From the NCBI GenBank assembly GCA_964394085.1, contig CAYMWF010000002.1, forward strand, positions 1 through 64,000: DNA of 64,000 nt. Reading direction: 5' to 3'. The position numbers were made by a program, and so were the translations under genes. The notes beneath the pieces are model-generated. The model made no database searches. It was not told the DNA's origin and saw only the letters and a list, made by a program, of their open reading frames with translations. The stretch comes from CAYMWF01 sp964394085 [NCBI: uncultured Gemmatimonadota bacterium]. Lineage in GTDB: Bacteria; GCA-2686955; CAYMWF01. Positions 52,721 to 61,211 of the stretch are shown piece by piece (within the stretch, counting starts at the first letter, position 1; each line of letters opens with the position of its first letter).

Positions 52721-54331
52721 CTATTCTATGTAACCCAATCCTTTCAACCGTTTCTTGATTTCCTTATCATCTTCATCGTTTAAAATCATTTCGGAACTAC
52801 CGGATTCTACACACTTTGCGGTCTCGGTTTTCATATAATCAGGAGGAAATTTTTTACGGAACCACGGTTCAATGATCTCCTCCCTTAAAAAGCCATCGAG
52901 TTTCGCTGGAATCGGGCGTCTCATCAGATAAAATGCAAGTGGTAAAATGTCTTCCAGCCCTGCACCGTCAACCTGGTTGTCCTTTGCTATGCCGTCTCCA
53001 TGCACATAAAGTATTCCGTGATCCCGATGTTGCCCGGATTCTCCTTCCTGTCTCCCGGAAAACGCCGGATCTGATGTGGACGAGAATAATTGCTGCGCCT
53101 GCAGGTTCGGGGAGGGCATAAAACTGTGGTCCTGCATTATCATAACCAGATCAGGTGCTGAATCTGTATATGGACCTTCGTATATTTCATCCCTGGTGTA
53201 TACAATATCGACCAGTTTTTCTCCATTGTCGGGATTCCTTAAGGACTCCAGATCCGTTTTGATCTGTTCAACCAGACCGTCATAGTCAGCGGGATCCACA
53301 ATCCCCTCCGGTTCTCTTCCCCGCAGATTGATGTATATCCCTTCCTGGGATCCTATCCAATTGGAATACGCCGTTGTTCTCCGCCAATCAATAATCTCTT
53401 CGAGTTTTTTACGGGCAAGCCGCAGAGACCTCCCATGACGCGACAGTCCGTACCTCTGAAACGGTCGTTTGAGTTTTAAATAATTGCACTGTTCAAGCCA
53501 CTTATTCAAAAAAAAGTTCTTTGTCTTGGGACCAAACCCATGATCTGACATAACAATCAAAGATGTGTCTTCAAGCTTCTCGAGGAGACGACCAATTAGC
53601 CGGTCAAGCCGGATATAACAGTGCCTTATTGCTTCTCCGTAACTATCTGCAGAAGCCTGACTATATCCGGGATGGGATCGATCCATTGCGTGCCAGAAAA
53701 AATGCTGAATCCTGTCGGATATTGTAAAAACGGCCATGAAACAATCCCAGGGTTTTGTACTCATGAGGTAGTGCATTATTTCTTCACGTCGGGAAAGGTT
53801 TTCATATAATCTTTCCAGGACGGGCACTCCCGGTGGTTGCCCCGTCATTCCCAGGAGTTCCATTTCGACGGGTGGACGCAATCCGCGGGCGATAAGTTCA
53901 ACAAGCAGCGACGCAGGCTTTGTAATCCCCGCCTCTATCGACGGTGAAAGCAGTCCGGTTACTATTATTGCGGGATTGTCTCTTGGCGGAAAACTGACAG
54001 GAACATTGAATGAAACTCCGGAACCTCCCTGCTCTGCCAGGTGATCAAATAAAGTGGGTGCCCTCAGGACGCTGGAATTGATCAGCGGTCGTTCCCAGCG
54101 GCCTTTTAATTGCTGCCAGAACGCGAAGATACCTGTCCTGCCCGGGTTTACGCCTGTCAGGGCAACCGGCCAGGCAACGGAACTCTGAGGAGGGATTGAT
54201 GAGCGGAGCTTTCCCCAGGAACCTTCTTGCGCAAGTTTACGGAAGGACGGTAATCGACCCTCCTTGACAAGGGGATCGATAATATCAAATGTCGCGCCAT
54301 CCAAACCAAGGATGAAAAGGCGTTTATTCAT
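52721..54331 (-). CDS. alkaline-phosphatase-superfamily phosphodiesterase-like protein, soluble
   Basis: A 536-residue protein beginning directly with the catalytic domain (FILGLDGATFDIIDPLVKEGRLPSF, first metal Asp), so it has no signal peptide and should be cytoplasmic. It carries the nucleophile region SIPPQSSVAWPVALTGVNPGRTGIF, DRIQHFFWHAMD, and the metal motif SLIVMSDHGFGPKTKNFFLN, then a second His in HRDHGILYVHGDG. It ends DDKEIKKRLKGLGYIE, a tail shared with the proteins at 55040 and 30785. The family covers nucleotide pyrophosphatases and phosphodiesterases; the substrate here is unknown. Confidence 0.85.
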   Translation of the reverse strand: MNKRLFILGLDGATFDIIDPLVKEGRLPSFRKLAQEGSWGKLRSSIPPQSSVAWPVALTGVNPGRTGIFAFWQQLKGRWERPLINSSVLRAPTLFDHLAEQGGSGVSFNVPVSFPPRDNPAIIVTGLLSPSIEAGITKPASLLVELIARGLRPPVEMELLGMTGQPPGVPVLERLYENLSRREEIMHYLMSTKPWDCFMAVFTISDRIQHFFWHAMDRSHPGYSQASADSYGEAIRHCYIRLDRLIGRLLEKLEDTSLIVMSDHGFGPKTKNFFLNKWLEQCNYLKLKRPFQRYGLSRHGRSLRLARKKLEEIIDWRRTTAYSNWIGSQEGIYINLRGREPEGIVDPADYDGLVEQIKTDLESLRNPDNGEKLVDIVYTRDEIYEGPYTDSAPDLVMIMQDHSFMPSPNLQAQQLFSSTSDPAFSGRQEGESGQHRDHGILYVHGDGIAKDNQVDGAGLEDILPLAFYLMRRPIPAKLDGFLREEIIEPWFRKKFPPDYMKTETAKCVESGSSEMILNDEDDKEIKKRLKGLGYIE

Positions 54332-54347
54332 TGAACCATCTCGATAT

Positions 54348-55025
54348 TTATCTATCCCCGATCTCGCTATCTTCTGAAAGAAACTTGACTTTGCTTACCG
54401 CTACACCGCTGGAATCGTTGTTGGTCTGTACCGGGTGTTTAGACGAATCTTGACCCGTATCTCGGATGTCATTGGCCAGGAAAACACCGAAAAGAAGCAG
54501 AATAATAACCGGAAGAAGGACCAGGTACATTTCACGCAACGGGGGTCTTGGGTACAAGGAATCCAGAAAATTTCTGGCAACAAGATTAACGAAAATTGAT
54601 ACCAGGGCACTTACACCACAACAGTTTATTACCAGGATTGTTGAAAGGATGAGGCGTGACCATATAGACAGAAGGAAATGCGGAAAAACGACTCTCGAAA
54701 AAAACTCCAGAACTATCAACGATGCCGTGGTTGATGTGAAAAGAAAAAATACGGTGGTAATTATACCAGTATCCGTTCTGGGGAATCTATTTGGTTGAAC
54801 CAACCTGAAAAGGTAAAGAATTCCTGCTGTCAGGATTCCCATGCTTGGTATTAACAGAAGAGTCAGCGTTACAAAATCATAATTGAACTGGAAAAAATCT
54901 CTAAAACCTAGATAAATGTTGTCATGGACAATAAGATCGAAGGCGGCTAAAAGAAGGGTCAGAATGATCGATACGGGCAATCCTATTGCTAGTGCACGTT
55001 CGAAATCAGACTTATACCTGCTCAT
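54348..55025 (-). CDS. membrane protein between two phosphodiesterase-like genes
   Basis: A 225-residue protein with about five membrane segments (residues 12-30, 48-72, 85-107, 120-143, 168-186) and a hydrophilic C-terminal tail of 40 residues (DIRDTGQDSSKHPVQTNNDS). I recognise no family. It is 14 bases from the gene upstream and 16 from the one downstream, so all three are one unit. Its size and topology resemble the membrane part (residues 26-190) fused to the phosphodiesterase domain in the gene at 30785-33016, which suggests it anchors the soluble neighbours to the membrane; this is inference. Confidence 0.7.
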   Translation of the reverse strand: MSRYKSDFERALAIGLPVSIILTLLLAAFDLIVHDNIYLGFRDFFQFNYDFVTLTLLLIPSMGILTAGILYLFRLVQPNRFPRTDTGIITTVFFLFTSTTASLIVLEFFSRVVFPHFLLSIWSRLILSTILVINCCGVSALVSIFVNLVARNFLDSLYPRPPLREMYLVLLPVIILLLFGVFLANDIRDTGQDSSKHPVQTNNDSSGVAVSKVKFLSEDSEIGDR

Positions 55026-55039
55026 GCATCCTCCACAGG

Positions 55040-56638
55040 TTACTCGATATAACCCAGCCCTTTTAACTGTCGATGGATTATCTCCGAGTCTTCGTTACTG
55101 TACTCTTCAGTAAAACGCCCATATCCCTTTGCGGTTTCTGTCCGGTCTACTCTCGCAGCATTGTAGGAATCAGTAAATGCTTCTTTTATGGGTGTTCCAT
55201 CCATATCATCAGGTGTAGGAATATCAAAATGTCTGAGAATAGTAGGGGCAATATCCATAATACTCGCATCATCGATGCAGACGCCGGTTTTAACAGCTGA
55301 AGATGGTCCATGTATTACAAGAACGCCATCCTCCCTGTGGAGAGCAGGGGTCAAGGTCTCGGGTTTTTCAAGCAGTGGCCCTTTATCTATTTGCCCAAGT
55401 GTATGATATGCGTGCCCATCCGTCTTATATTGAATATCGGGTGCACAACCGATCTGGTCGCCGGAAAATATTTCTTGAGCGGTCCACGCATCGCTGATAA
55501 CTCTTCGCCCTGAATCCGGATCTGTGATCTGCAGCAATCTATCAATAACTTCCCGCTTAAGAGATTCCTCTTGCTCTCCAGGCTCAACTATACCCTTCGG
55601 CTCACGTCCCCTTAGATTAAGCATAATTATTTCCTCTCCCCCCGCCCATGCCGGATAAGCCACCGAAGCAGACCAATCAATCGATTCCCAGGGTTCCGGT
55701 TGTCGCAATCCGATGAATCGCTTCCGGCGTCGTAGTTCAATTCTATTCAGAATCGGTTGAATTCGGAAGGAAGGTGCAATCCGCAAATATCCCTTCCGGA
55801 TTAACCAGCGCCCCACGAAAAAGTTCTTTTTTATCGGACCGAACCCGTGATCGGAGATAACTATCGTCACGGTTTCCTCTGGAAGGCCTTCCAATAACCG
55901 TCCAAGGATTCTGTCGGTTGCTGTGTAGGCTTCTTCGATGAGTCCCTCGAACATCGCAGTTTCACGCGGGTGGTTTGAACGATACTCTTCATCTCGGAAC
56001 CGCCAGGCCACATGCTGCACCCTGTCCGTAATTGTAAATACTGCAGCGAAGACATCCCATTCCCTTGATAGCATCAGGTATTCTACTGCTCTTGCCCGCT
56101 GACTCTGCTCTGCAAAGAGCTGCTCCAGAAGACGAAGACGATCCGGCGAGGAAGCACCGCCAGGTTCAGAATGATCCAGAGGGTATGTACCAAGATTGGA
56201 GAGTAGCTCCATATGGAGGGATGAAGGCCAGGTAAACAGGTGTTCTTTTGACGGGGTCAGCATCCCGGCGACCAGGATTCCGTTGACTTTTTCCGGTGGG
56301 TAAGTCATCGGCATATTAACGACTCCGACACGCCGAGCGTGACGAGAAAGAATCGACCAGATTGTCTCTGATTTAATGGCGGTAGCATTGACGTATCTTC
56401 TGCGATACGACTCAGGTAATTGCTGAAGAAAATAATAGACTCCGTGTTTTCCGGGGTTTTTCCCCGTCATTAACGAAGCCCATGCTACTGAAGAATTCGG
56501 CGGGATAGTTGACACCAGGTTAGCGCGAACGCCGTTCTGCAAAAGCCGTTTAATAGTCGGTAATTTATCCTGATCAATGAGCGGATCAATAATATCGAAA
56601 GTAGCCCCGTCTATACCGAATAGAAAAATCCGTTCCAT
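55040..56638 (-). CDS. alkaline-phosphatase-superfamily phosphodiesterase-like protein, soluble
   Basis: A 532-residue paralogue of the protein at 52721. It starts MERIFLFGIDGATFDIIDPLID without a signal peptide, has the nucleophile region IPPNSSVAWASLMTGKNPGKHGVYYF, DRVQHVAWRF, the metal motif TIVISDHGFGPIKKNFFVG, and ends SEIIHRQLKGLGYIE. Like its neighbour it should act in the cytoplasm and may process lipid-linked or nucleotide phosphoesters during polysaccharide synthesis. A short palindrome (CGGGTA/TACCCG at 56652-56665) stands 13 bases before the ATG. It is the first gene of the polysaccharide cluster in reading order. Confidence 0.85.
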   Translation of the reverse strand: MERIFLFGIDGATFDIIDPLIDQDKLPTIKRLLQNGVRANLVSTIPPNSSVAWASLMTGKNPGKHGVYYFLQQLPESYRRRYVNATAIKSETIWSILSRHARRVGVVNMPMTYPPEKVNGILVAGMLTPSKEHLFTWPSSLHMELLSNLGTYPLDHSEPGGASSPDRLRLLEQLFAEQSQRARAVEYLMLSREWDVFAAVFTITDRVQHVAWRFRDEEYRSNHPRETAMFEGLIEEAYTATDRILGRLLEGLPEETVTIVISDHGFGPIKKNFFVGRWLIRKGYLRIAPSFRIQPILNRIELRRRKRFIGLRQPEPWESIDWSASVAYPAWAGGEEIIMLNLRGREPKGIVEPGEQEESLKREVIDRLLQITDPDSGRRVISDAWTAQEIFSGDQIGCAPDIQYKTDGHAYHTLGQIDKGPLLEKPETLTPALHREDGVLVIHGPSSAVKTGVCIDDASIMDIAPTILRHFDIPTPDDMDGTPIKEAFTDSYNAARVDRTETAKGYGRFTEEYSNEDSEIIHRQLKGLGYIE

Positions 56639-56821
56639 CTAATCGCATTTCCGGGTAGTTACCCGATTTTCACAGTTTCTGAATCATTTTCGGCATTGTC
56701 GGATTCAGGTCGCTCCTCCGGGCAGGGAGAATATATTATCCTGTATCTTTGGATGCCGTCATTTTTTTCGGGTTCCCTGCAGATAGCGAGGATGGACTTT
56801 GGGCTTTACGAGTGTTTGGGA

Positions 56822-57706
56822 TCAAGCATCCCTGCTTAGAAGATACTTGGCCAGCAGTCGGAGTTTTTCCGCCCTGCTTCCAAACCGTTCAAGGTGATCG
56901 ATCGATTCTTTATAAAGTCTTGAAGCAGTTTCCCTCGCCGAGGAAATATCAACAAAATTCACAAGTGACACCCGGTTACGATCCTTGTTCCCCTCTTTCC
57001 CAGTCCTGCTTGCTACACCTTCTACATCCAGGATATCATCAATAATCTGGTAAGCCAGTCCGAGTTTTTCTGTAAACCCGGTAACAGCCTCGATAGCTCC
57101 CCTGTCACCATCACCAACCATGACCCCAAGTTGAGCTGATGCTGAGAATAAACGACCGGTCTTCCTGTCATGGATCGACTGCAGCATATCAAATGTTAAA
57201 TCAGCGGCGGAGGTTTGCAGGTCATCAATCTGTCCTCCAACAAGACCTTTCGATCCTACCGTACGGGAGATCAAACTCACCATTCTGGCTACAGTTGTTT
57301 CCGGAAGATCCTTGTTCAGCGCATACTCACCAATGATTTCATAAGCGCGAACCAGCAAAGCAATACTGGACAAAACGGCAATATCTTCGCTGAAGGCCAG
57401 ATGTGTGGTCTCTACACCCCTCCTTAAACCCGAGTTATCCATGGCCGGCAGATCGTCCAGGATGAGAGAACTGGAATGAATCAGCTCAACAGCTGCACCG
57501 ACATCAATCACCTCCGAAATTTTCACGTCAAATATTTCCGCACAGAGAATTGTCACTGCAGGTCTGATTCTCTTGCCGCCACTAAGGACCGCATACCTCA
57601 TCGCTTCGTGAATGGGCTCGGGATGAACATTAGCAGGAACTAGCACGACTTCCAGATGTCGATTAATTGCCTTTTGAAGAGAGGGCAGGAAGGTAGGAGG
57701 TTTCAT
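56822..57706 (-). CDS. polyprenyl diphosphate synthase, probably geranylgeranyl type
   Basis: This enzyme condenses IPP with allylic diphosphates. The 294 residues contain the first Asp motif DDLPAMD (ILDDLPAMDNSGLRRG) and the second in YQIIDDILDVEG. The residue five positions before the first motif is Ser (HSSSLILDD), where farnesyl synthases have Tyr or Phe (HAYSLIHDD in IspA); a small residue there permits longer products such as GGPP. It is therefore predicted to be a GGPP-type synthase, though IspA-like activity cannot be excluded. It precedes the polysaccharide cluster by about 180 bases and follows the UbiA gene by about 350. Confidence 0.88.
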   Translation of the reverse strand: MKPPTFLPSLQKAINRHLEVVLVPANVHPEPIHEAMRYAVLSGGKRIRPAVTILCAEIFDVKISEVIDVGAAVELIHSSSLILDDLPAMDNSGLRRGVETTHLAFSEDIAVLSSIALLVRAYEIIGEYALNKDLPETTVARMVSLISRTVGSKGLVGGQIDDLQTSAADLTFDMLQSIHDRKTGRLFSASAQLGVMVGDGDRGAIEAVTGFTEKLGLAYQIIDDILDVEGVASRTGKEGNKDRNRVSLVNFVDISSARETASRLYKESIDHLERFGSRAEKLRLLAKYLLSRDA

Positions 57707-58054
57707 AAAGTAACAAATTCCTATCTGGTTGCTTGATAACGTTTCAAGATGGTAATCGGTTAATCAGCCGGGTTTTCCAGAAGAACCTATTTCAGGCTGC
57801 TGTCTAATATATTTGTTTTACCTTTTATGAAGGTTACGGAGCATCAGCGTTGAGATTTCTGTGAACCCCGAATACTGGGTTTCATTAAAGACTCAATCTA
57901 ATATGGTTACCCGGCTTTGTCAAGATGGCGCATCAGCTAACAACGGTCGTGCGTTTTCGGTGTCTTTTGGGTTTCCTTCTTCAGGAGATTCAATCCCGAG
58001 GGCAGATCGTGAAATTTAGAGGTTCTTCGGATCTGGAACCAGTAAGCTCCGTCA
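57707..58054. other. intergenic region between the prenyl synthase and UbiA genes
   Basis: About 350 bases without a gene I can support. A weak hairpin with 5-base arms at 58021-58040 (GGTTC/GAACC), just behind the UbiA stop, may terminate its transcript; there is no good T run. Another short repeat (AACCC/GGGTT) lies near 57860. Confidence 0.4.
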
Positions 58055-58963
58055 TTACTGAATAATATAGGCCAGGGCAAATAACACCTGTGCAATAATC
58101 AACATAAAATACATGCTCCACCAAGAGGGATGATTTCCATCTCCAGCTAATCCGGAAGGGTTCTTAAGAAGAATTAAAGCTGTTATACATCCCCAGAAAC
58201 TGAGAAAAAACCCCGAAAATGTGAGGATTAGCTTATTCCCTGTGAGAAGTGGCTCAGCAGGCAGTAGGACAATAATAGGCACCAGGACAAACGGGAAAAC
58301 TAAAAAGGGGGTGATAACCAGGACGCTGCGCCTGATGCCAAGTACTGCAGGTATGGTCCTGCAGCCAAATCGACGATCTCCCTCGATATCTGCGATATCT
58401 TTTGTAGAAGCAGCACCCAGGACAAAAAGACCGAGCACAATCCCCAACAGCCATGGTTCCGGATCCATAAATGGGAGAACACCTTGCCATCCGTCAGCGA
58501 GTTCGAACCTTGCTGATGCCCAGCCTGCAACCAGAAGCAGGCATCCACGTGGTAAGGCTATTGCAAAATTTGAAACTATAAAGAGTCTTTTCAGCCTTAA
58601 CGGCGGCATTGAATATGCAGCGGTGATCAACGCGGTGACAATTACAATTGCGAAGAAGTAAACATTCACTACCGCTGCCAACAGGATGCTGGCAAGATAC
58701 AAAATAACCGAAAATACTATAGCTTTGGAAATAGAAATCTTTCCGGCAGGAATCGGTCGATCAGGTTTATTGATCAGGTCGATTTGCCTATCGAATACTT
58801 GGTTGATTACATTTGATGCCGCATTAAGAAGTGATGCAGCCAAAGTGCCGAGGAAAGAAACCGCTGGAGGAATTCCGCCAGCACCGATAGCCGCTCCTGC
58901 CAGGAAACCGACAAGCGGTGCTATAAGTGTAAAGGGTCTTGTGAGTTGAATGTACTCCTTCAC
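58055..58963 (-). CDS. UbiA-family prenyltransferase
   Basis: An integral-membrane prenyltransferase of 302 residues with about nine helices. The first Asp motif is NQVFDRQIDLINKPDRP near residue 53 and the second is STKDIADIEGDRRFG near residue 185; both bind Mg2+-prenyl diphosphate. YSMPPLRLKR resembles chlorophyll-synthase and DGGGP-synthase type UbiA proteins more than the ubiquinone or protohaem types, but this judgement is by eye. It overlaps the membrane gene upstream by four bases. With the GGPP-type synthase downstream it probably transfers a C20 group to a polar or quinone-like acceptor that is not identified. Confidence 0.88.
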   Translation of the reverse strand: MKEYIQLTRPFTLIAPLVGFLAGAAIGAGGIPPAVSFLGTLAASLLNAASNVINQVFDRQIDLINKPDRPIPAGKISISKAIVFSVILYLASILLAAVVNVYFFAIVIVTALITAAYSMPPLRLKRLFIVSNFAIALPRGCLLLVAGWASARFELADGWQGVLPFMDPEPWLLGIVLGLFVLGAASTKDIADIEGDRRFGCRTIPAVLGIRRSVLVITPFLVFPFVLVPIIVLLPAEPLLTGNKLILTFSGFFLSFWGCITALILLKNPSGLAGDGNHPSWWSMYFMLIIAQVLFALAYIIQ

Positions 58964-60420
58964 GGAAATGCCATCCTGATCACGATTCCAAGGATTATGA
59001 TTCCTAGTGTTTCGACAAGTGTTTCCCTGGTTGCCGGAAGAGGTGCGATGATATTAAAGTATCTCATTGCAAGCCTTAGGAACAAAATCGAAGATGGAAT
59101 CAATATGAATTCACTGAATCCGGAGATTAAGCCGAGGATGGCAGCAACGGTTGTAATCACGAGAGCCCCGGCTAATGAACCCCCTTGTTCCTCCAATACG
59201 ATTATACCTTGGTCGGATCCGACAGCCTGGGAGTCGACAATCTTCAAATCAGATAACGAGAAATTTGAATGACCTAGGAATCCGGCGACAAGATCTCCCG
59301 ATATCCTGCTGGCACCAACGGCAATGGCAAGTACCGATGCAAACTGAAATAGGACACGCCCGGCGGGAAGGGTGGTGTTTTGATTGTCAATTCCTGCGGC
59401 AAGAGCAAGAAAGGCGCAAATTACAGCGACTACACTGGATGTCCGCAGATTGTTCTCCATTTTTTTGCTATCATAAAACCTGTATCTACCTGGAACATTT
59501 TCCTTTATATCTTCGTCATTCTCCGAACGAGATATAGCAGCCTTCGGATCCAGTCGGTATTTCTCCTGTCTCTTAATCGAGAAAATCGATACTATACTGA
59601 AAGATAGAAACAGGACGAACAACCTCCAAGACCCGAAATATCCAGCACATCCCGAACAGACCACCCAAAACGATATACTTTTCCCGGCCAACCGCCACTT
59701 GTGACCAAGTGGCCACCATAGAGCAGTCGAAAACATGAACCATCCGATCCAGGTCTTCCCTTTTTCGTAAAGGTTTTCAGCAAGAACTGAATATTCCATA
59801 AGATAGAGAGCATAGAGGAAAAGTCCTATCAATAGAGGGCGGATATAATCTTCTTCGATCCTGACATTTTCGCGACAACTCGCATAAGTATATGCAATAG
59901 CTGCAGGTACGACAACCAAGAGATGCTCAGCCGAAGGGATGCTTCCCCTTGAAATCCAATAAGCGGCAATAACCGATGAGGTTGCACCGAGGGTAAAATG
60001 GAACCCCATCATAAGGCGGCTGAAGTTTGCTTCATCCAATTGGAGTGTGTTTGTTTTTTCCGCAAGCAGGCGAACCAACAATGCTCCACCATCCGCAACT
60101 GCAAGCATACACCAGACGGCACCTGCCACATGCAGCATCCCCCCAAGTTTTCCGAATAACGCGATACTGAACAGAACCGTCATCGGATAAGAAACCAGAC
60201 TACGGAATCTTGGACCATCAGAAGAAACTCCGGGTATGGCGGGAACTACAATTAGTACAAATAAAGTAAGTGATGTCGCAATGACAATAGCCATGTATAA
60301 ACTGGTCCAGCGAAGAAACAAAACAGGCAGAACTGTAGCAATACGAATCAATGCGAGATAGATGTCGCCGTCCATTTTGAGACTGTCTGCTGGTCTTATA
60401 GTTTCCGGGCTTCTCTTCAT
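58960..60420 (-). CDS. membrane protein resembling prenol kinase fused to DUF92
   Basis: A 486-residue protein with about 12 membrane segments. The N-terminal half contains AGAVWCMLAVADGGALLVRLL, similar to the Gly-Asp-Gly segment of the phytol/dolichol kinase family. A hydrophilic linker (about residues 290-335) follows. The C-terminal half (LAIAVGASRISGDLVAGFLG, then KIVDSQAVGSDQGIIVLEEQ, then GGSLAGALVI) matches the pattern of DUF92, whose plant member VTE6 phosphorylates phytyl phosphate. The conserved DTxASE and PPGTxGG residues are altered, so activity is uncertain. It is coupled by a four-base overlap to the UbiA gene. Confidence 0.6.
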   Translation of the reverse strand: MKRSPETIRPADSLKMDGDIYLALIRIATVLPVLFLRWTSLYMAIVIATSLTLFVLIVVPAIPGVSSDGPRFRSLVSYPMTVLFSIALFGKLGGMLHVAGAVWCMLAVADGGALLVRLLAEKTNTLQLDEANFSRLMMGFHFTLGATSSVIAAYWISRGSIPSAEHLLVVVPAAIAYTYASCRENVRIEEDYIRPLLIGLFLYALYLMEYSVLAENLYEKGKTWIGWFMFSTALWWPLGHKWRLAGKSISFWVVCSGCAGYFGSWRLFVLFLSFSIVSIFSIKRQEKYRLDPKAAISRSENDEDIKENVPGRYRFYDSKKMENNLRTSSVVAVICAFLALAAGIDNQNTTLPAGRVLFQFASVLAIAVGASRISGDLVAGFLGHSNFSLSDLKIVDSQAVGSDQGIIVLEEQGGSLAGALVITTVAAILGLISGFSEFILIPSSILFLRLAMRYFNIIAPLPATRETLVETLGIIILGIVIRMAFP

Positions 60421-60542
60421 TATCCAGAATTCCCTTACAGCCCTCAGGATTCAATATGATATAAAAATCTTAACACGACGACGGATTCTGATGCTCCCGT
60501 CACGAAATAATGCACTTATGTCCCAAAACTTTGAAAAAACCA

Positions 60543-61211
60543 TTAAATGCCGGGATCATAGAAGAGCGAGCAGGACAAGATACTTGTCAGGAACCCCGTC
60601 CTATCCATTAATCTTGCGTAAACGGGGTAATAACCGGTCGTGGAACAAGGAAGCGCATAATCCACCGAATCATGAAACGGAATCCAGTCGGTTGAATCCA
60701 CAAGCGATTCAATCGATGTCAATCTTATAAATTCCATTTCTTCAGGACCATCCAAAGCAAACTCGACCTGAGGTGTTGAAACAATCGTATCACCATCGGC
60801 AGGATACAGCACATAACGGCCAGGTATCATTTTCTGCCCCTGTATGGGAGTCGTGGTCGAGCTTTCAATACCCGCTTCGCTTACAGAAGAAACGGCAGTA
60901 TAACAAACGATCCCGGGCGAGAGGTTATTGAAGGTGAAGCTGTCAGCGCTTGTTGTGTCGGAATAAATCTGTGTTCGCTCATGATCCGCAAGAGCAACCA
61001 GGTAATGGCTGACAGGAGAAGCGGGAGGGCTCCAGGTGAGTTCCGCATTTTTTTCGCCCACAACAACAGTGAGGTCGACCGGAGGTTCTGGCGCATCGAA
61101 CCTGTTCAACGGATCCGGCTCGGTGAAGCAACCGTAGAAAATCCCGCCGAATACTGCGGAAAGAACGAAACCCGATATCACCTTGCTGAAGTTCACGTAT
61201 CTATGCTTCAT
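60543..61211 (-). CDS. lipoprotein with fibronectin type III domain
   Basis: A 222-residue protein. A lipoprotein-type signal (VISGFVLSAVFGGIFYGC) would anchor it in the envelope. Residues about 38-120 form an FN3 domain (PPVDLTVVVGEKNAELTWSPP, VSHYLVALAD, SADSFTFNNLSPGIVCYTAVS). The rest is beta-rich with two Cys (YALPCSTTGYYPVYARL, ILSCSLFYDPG). Its role is unknown. It overlaps the downstream... upstream PEGA/DUF5683 gene by four bases, so both are co-translated and probably act together on the cell envelope. Confidence 0.8.
   Translation of the reverse strand: MKHRYVNFSKVISGFVLSAVFGGIFYGCFTEPDPLNRFDAPEPPVDLTVVVGEKNAELTWSPPASPVSHYLVALADHERTQIYSDTTSADSFTFNNLSPGIVCYTAVSSVSEAGIESSTTTPIQGQKMIPGRYVLYPADGDTIVSTPQVEFALDGPEEMEFIRLTSIESLVDSTDWIPFHDSVDYALPCSTTGYYPVYARLMDRTGFLTSILSCSLFYDPGI

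Noticed and set aside
56652-56665. Palindrome CGGGTA/TACCCG upstream of the phosphodiesterase-like gene as an operator
   Set aside because: Arms of only six bases are expected by chance in 64 kb, and no second copy was noticed.
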